Positions 61,914-64,000 of a stretch of DNA of 64,000 nt are shown here, piece by piece. The stretch covers positions 1-64,000 of the forward strand of contig CALKHN010000040.1 of assembly GCA_937991535.1 (NCBI GenBank). Reading direction: 5' to 3'. The DNA is from an uncultured Sphingobacteriales bacterium (GTDB lineage Bacteria; Bacteroidota; Bacteroidia; Chitinophagales; Chitinophagaceae). Each line of letters begins with the position of its first letter. The stretch's first letter is position 1. The notes under the pieces were generated by a model, which searched no databases, had not been told where the DNA came from, and saw only the letters and a list, made by a program, of their open reading frames with translations. The translations under genes were made by a program, and so were the position numbers.

Positions 61914-63119
61914 ATGCCTTTCCGAAAAATCATCAACGACCCCGTATATGGATTTATTACTGTAAACAACCCGTTGATATTTGAAATTATTTCACATCCC
62001 TGGTATCAGCGTCTGCGCCGCATTAAGCAAATGGCTCTGGCGCATTTGGTATATCCCGGAGCCGTTCATACCCGCCTGCACCATTCTTTGGGAGCATACC
62101 ATTTAATGTGCAATGCTTTGCAGGTGTTACAGGAAAAAGGAATATTCATCAGTGAAACTGAAGATACTGGTGCAAAGATTGCTATACTTTTACATGATAT
62201 AGGACATGGCCCCTTTTCGCATGCACTGGAAAGCGTTCTGATGGAAAATGTTCATCACGAAGAACTTTCTCTTTTACTGATGCAGGAGTTAAACCAGCAA
62301 TTTAGCGGACAGCTTCAAACAGCGATTGATATCTTCACCAATACTTATCCCAAAAAATTTTTGCATCAGTTGGTAAGCGGCCAATTAGACGTTGACCGTA
62401 TGGATTATCTTACCCGTGATAGTTTTTTTACCGGCGTAAGCGAAGGCGTTATCGGATACGACCGGATCATAAAAATGCTTACCGTGCACAATGGTGAGCT
62501 AATGGTGGAGGAGAAGGCGATATACTCCATCGAAAAATTTTTAGTGGCGCGCAGGCTTATGTACTGGCAGGTGTATTTACATAAAACTGTACTGGCAGCA
62601 GAAATGATGCTTGTTAAGATTCTTGAACGAGCCAGGGAAACAGGTATGGAAAATACCGGACGTTTACAGGAAAGCATATTGAAATCGTTTTTGTTAAATC
62701 AATATAAAGGAACCATAGCCCTGCATCTGGAGCAGTTTTGCCAACTAGACGATACAGATATTGTAGCTGCTATAAAAAGCTGGTGCCATCATCCCGATAA
62801 AATATTGTCCCTGTTATGCAGAGGGATCATGAACCGGAATTTGCTCAAGGTAAAGCTACAAAGTAGCCCTATCCCTGAAAAAGAAATAGATAAGCAGAAA
62901 AAAAACGTAATGGAACGGCTTAATATTAATGAAAGGGATGCTTCTTATCTTGTTTTTACCGGGGAAGCTGTAAACCGCACATACAATCCTTACAATGAAA
63001 AGATCAATATCCTTTTCAAAGACGGTGCGGTCAAAGATATATCTCAGGTAGATAACGCCCTCATACAACATAGCCTTTCGGGGGCCGTGAAAAAATTTTA
63101 CATTTGTTATCTCAAATAA
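61914..63119 (+). CDS. HD-domain phosphohydrolase (dNTPase/SAMHD1-like)
   Basis: A 401-aa cytosolic protein with the HD domain in residues about 45-170. RLHHSLGAYHL supplies the first His pair, LLHDIGHGPFSHALE the HD motif, and QLDVDRMDYLTRDSF the last Asp. The lead KIINDPVYGFITV, with the segment RRLMYWQVYLHKTVLAAEMM in the C-terminal half, is the pattern of the dGTPase-like HD family, probably a dNTP triphosphohydrolase. TACCTTTG at 61874-61881 is a good -7 box. lpxD begins 5 bp after the stop, so the two are cotranscribed. Confidence 0.87.
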   Translation: MPFRKIINDPVYGFITVNNPLIFEIISHPWYQRLRRIKQMALAHLVYPGAVHTRLHHSLGAYHLMCNALQVLQEKGIFISETEDTGAKIAILLHDIGHGPFSHALESVLMENVHHEELSLLLMQELNQQFSGQLQTAIDIFTNTYPKKFLHQLVSGQLDVDRMDYLTRDSFFTGVSEGVIGYDRIIKMLTVHNGELMVEEKAIYSIEKFLVARRLMYWQVYLHKTVLAAEMMLVKILERARETGMENTGRLQESILKSFLLNQYKGTIALHLEQFCQLDDTDIVAAIKSWCHHPDKILSLLCRGIMNRNLLKVKLQSSPIPEKEIDKQKKNVMERLNINERDASYLVFTGEAVNRTYNPYNEKINILFKDGAVKDISQVDNALIQHSLSGAVKKFYICYLK

Positions 63120-63124
63120 TATTT

Positions 63125-64000
63125 ATGACGTTCACTGCCGCACAAATAGCTATGCTGATTAACGGTAAAATTGAAGGCAATGCCGATGCAGGTGTAAGTT
63201 CATTCAGCAAAATTGAAGAGGCAACAGAAGGTCAGTTGGCTTTTCTTGCCAATCCCAAATACGAGGATTACCTGTATACTACCAAGGCGTCCGTAATTAT
63301 CATTAATGAATCGCTTGAGCTAAAAGAAAAGGTAAGTGGAACACTGATAAGGGTTCCGGATGCGTATAGCGCGTTTGCCACTTTACTGACCAAATACCAG
63401 GAAATGATGTCACAGCAGCTAACGGGTATTCAACAACCTTCTTATATTGCTGCTTCTGCCCATATAGGAACAAATGTTTTTGTTGGAGCTTTCGCCTACA
63501 TCGGTGAAAAGGCTGAAATTGGAAACAATGTGAAAATATATCCATATACCTTTATTGGTGATAACGTTAAAATCGGTGACCATTCTGTTATCCACCCTTC
63601 AGTAACCATATATCATCATTGTAAAATAGGAAAAAAGGTTATTATCCACGCCGGCACTATTGTTGGAAGCGATGGTTTTGGCTTTGCTCCGCAGGCAGAC
63701 GGCAGTTTTAAAAAAGTTCCGCAAATTGGAAACGTAGAAATAGAAGACAATGTGGAAGTGGGCGCCAATGCTACTATAGACCGGGCAACTATCGGTTCAA
63801 CCATTATAAGGGCAGGCGCAAAGTTAGACAACCTGATCCAGGTGGCTCACAACGTAGAAGTGGGGCGTAATACCGTAATTGCCGCGCAGGCTGGCGTTAG
63901 CGGGAGTACCAAAATTGGGAATAATGTTATGATTGGGGGACAGGCAGGTATTGTAGGGCATATCAGCATAGCGGATGGCGCCAGGATCAATGCACAAAGC
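63125..64000 (+). CDS. lpxD: UDP-3-O-acylglucosamine N-acyltransferase (partial, cut by window end)
   Basis: LpxD adds the second hydroxy-acyl chain in lipid A synthesis. The 292 codons present include the N-terminal uridine-binding domain (about 1-100; TAAQIAMLINGKIEGNADAG, EEATEGQLAFLANPKYEDYL) and most of the left-handed beta-helix of hexapeptide repeats (IGENVKIYPYTFIGDNVKIG-like turns). The catalytic-His block is VAHNVEVG, preceded by GSDGFGFAP. The last helix turns and C-terminal extension lie beyond 64000. It starts 5 bp after the HD gene and would normally lead into lpxC/fabZ and lpxA (family context, not visible). Confidence 0.93.
   Translation, partial: MTFTAAQIAMLINGKIEGNADAGVSSFSKIEEATEGQLAFLANPKYEDYLYTTKASVIIINESLELKEKVSGTLIRVPDAYSAFATLLTKYQEMMSQQLTGIQQPSYIAASAHIGTNVFVGAFAYIGEKAEIGNNVKIYPYTFIGDNVKIGDHSVIHPSVTIYHHCKIGKKVIIHAGTIVGSDGFGFAPQADGSFKKVPQIGNVEIEDNVEVGANATIDRATIGSTIIRAGAKLDNLIQVAHNVEVGRNTVIAAQAGVSGSTKIGNNVMIGGQAGIVGHISIADGARINAQS

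Overview
The window is a chromosomal segment of a Bacteroidota bacterium, most likely family Chitinophagaceae. Signs of this are SusC/SusD outer-membrane proteins, an ECF sigma/FecR system with a C-terminal DUF4974-type region, the type IX secretion regulator PorX, Bacteroidota-only families (DUF4292 lipoprotein, LytM/EnvC next to dut), TAnnTTTG-type -7 boxes, few Shine-Dalgarno sites, and two GH144 enzymes, a family first described from Chitinophaga. The family-level placement is inference. No rRNA, prophage, IS element or CRISPR array was seen; there is one tRNA.

Layout. 0.2-6.2 kb (+): ispF, dut, a DUF4292 lipoprotein, an EnvC-like LytM protein, a YidR-like lipoprotein and a small putative beta-barrel lipoprotein. 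6.2-11.5 kb (-): tag, a Dabb protein, an N-acetylmuramoyl-L-alanine amidase, an L,D-transpeptidase, a MerR regulator and an M23 peptidase, divergent from alaS. 14.5-24 kb (+): dps, a secreted GH127 enzyme, an amino-acid permease with a Cys/Met-type PLP enzyme, a TolC/MFP pair without its inner-membrane pump, and gpsA. 24-26.8 kb: small metabolic and regulatory genes (HAD, VOC, CGNR, AraC).

26.8-43.7 kb (-) is a polysaccharide-utilisation locus (PUL). In transcription order it has an ECF sigma factor, two FecR-type anti-sigma factors, SusC with an N-terminal STN domain, SusD, a LamG-fold surface lipoprotein, an intrinsic terminator, two tandem GH144 endo-beta-1,2-glucanases (one lipoprotein, one Sec-exported), a Tat-like Gfo/Idh oxidoreductase, a hairpin-repeat cluster abutting a decayed glycoside-hydrolase fragment, an SGNH hydrolase and a sulfatase. 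The likely substrate is beta-1,2-glucan such as rhizobial cyclic glucans. A strong + strand terminator in the susC leader, with a plausible promoter before it, suggests a short antisense RNA like those known from Bacteroides PULs. Divergent from the sigma gene are three tandem FAD-dependent oxidoreductases (44.0-49.1 kb); the middle one is cut by a single in-frame TAA.

49-64 kb is housekeeping: a bifunctional Rel, tRNA-Leu(UAG), tig, two tandem clpP genes and clpX, an acyl-CoA dehydrogenase, a helix-hairpin-helix protein, an MBL hydrolase, a small conserved protein, porX, an HD-domain phosphohydrolase and lpxD (cut by the window end).

Intergenic spaces carry a recurring palindrome plus GGTTCTTG element (three clear copies) and a degenerate, low-complexity filler of the type TTTGAAATTTGAAA or CAGCAATCAGC. 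These, the possible PUL antisense RNA, the double FecR arrangement and the interrupted oxidoreductase are the most interesting signals.
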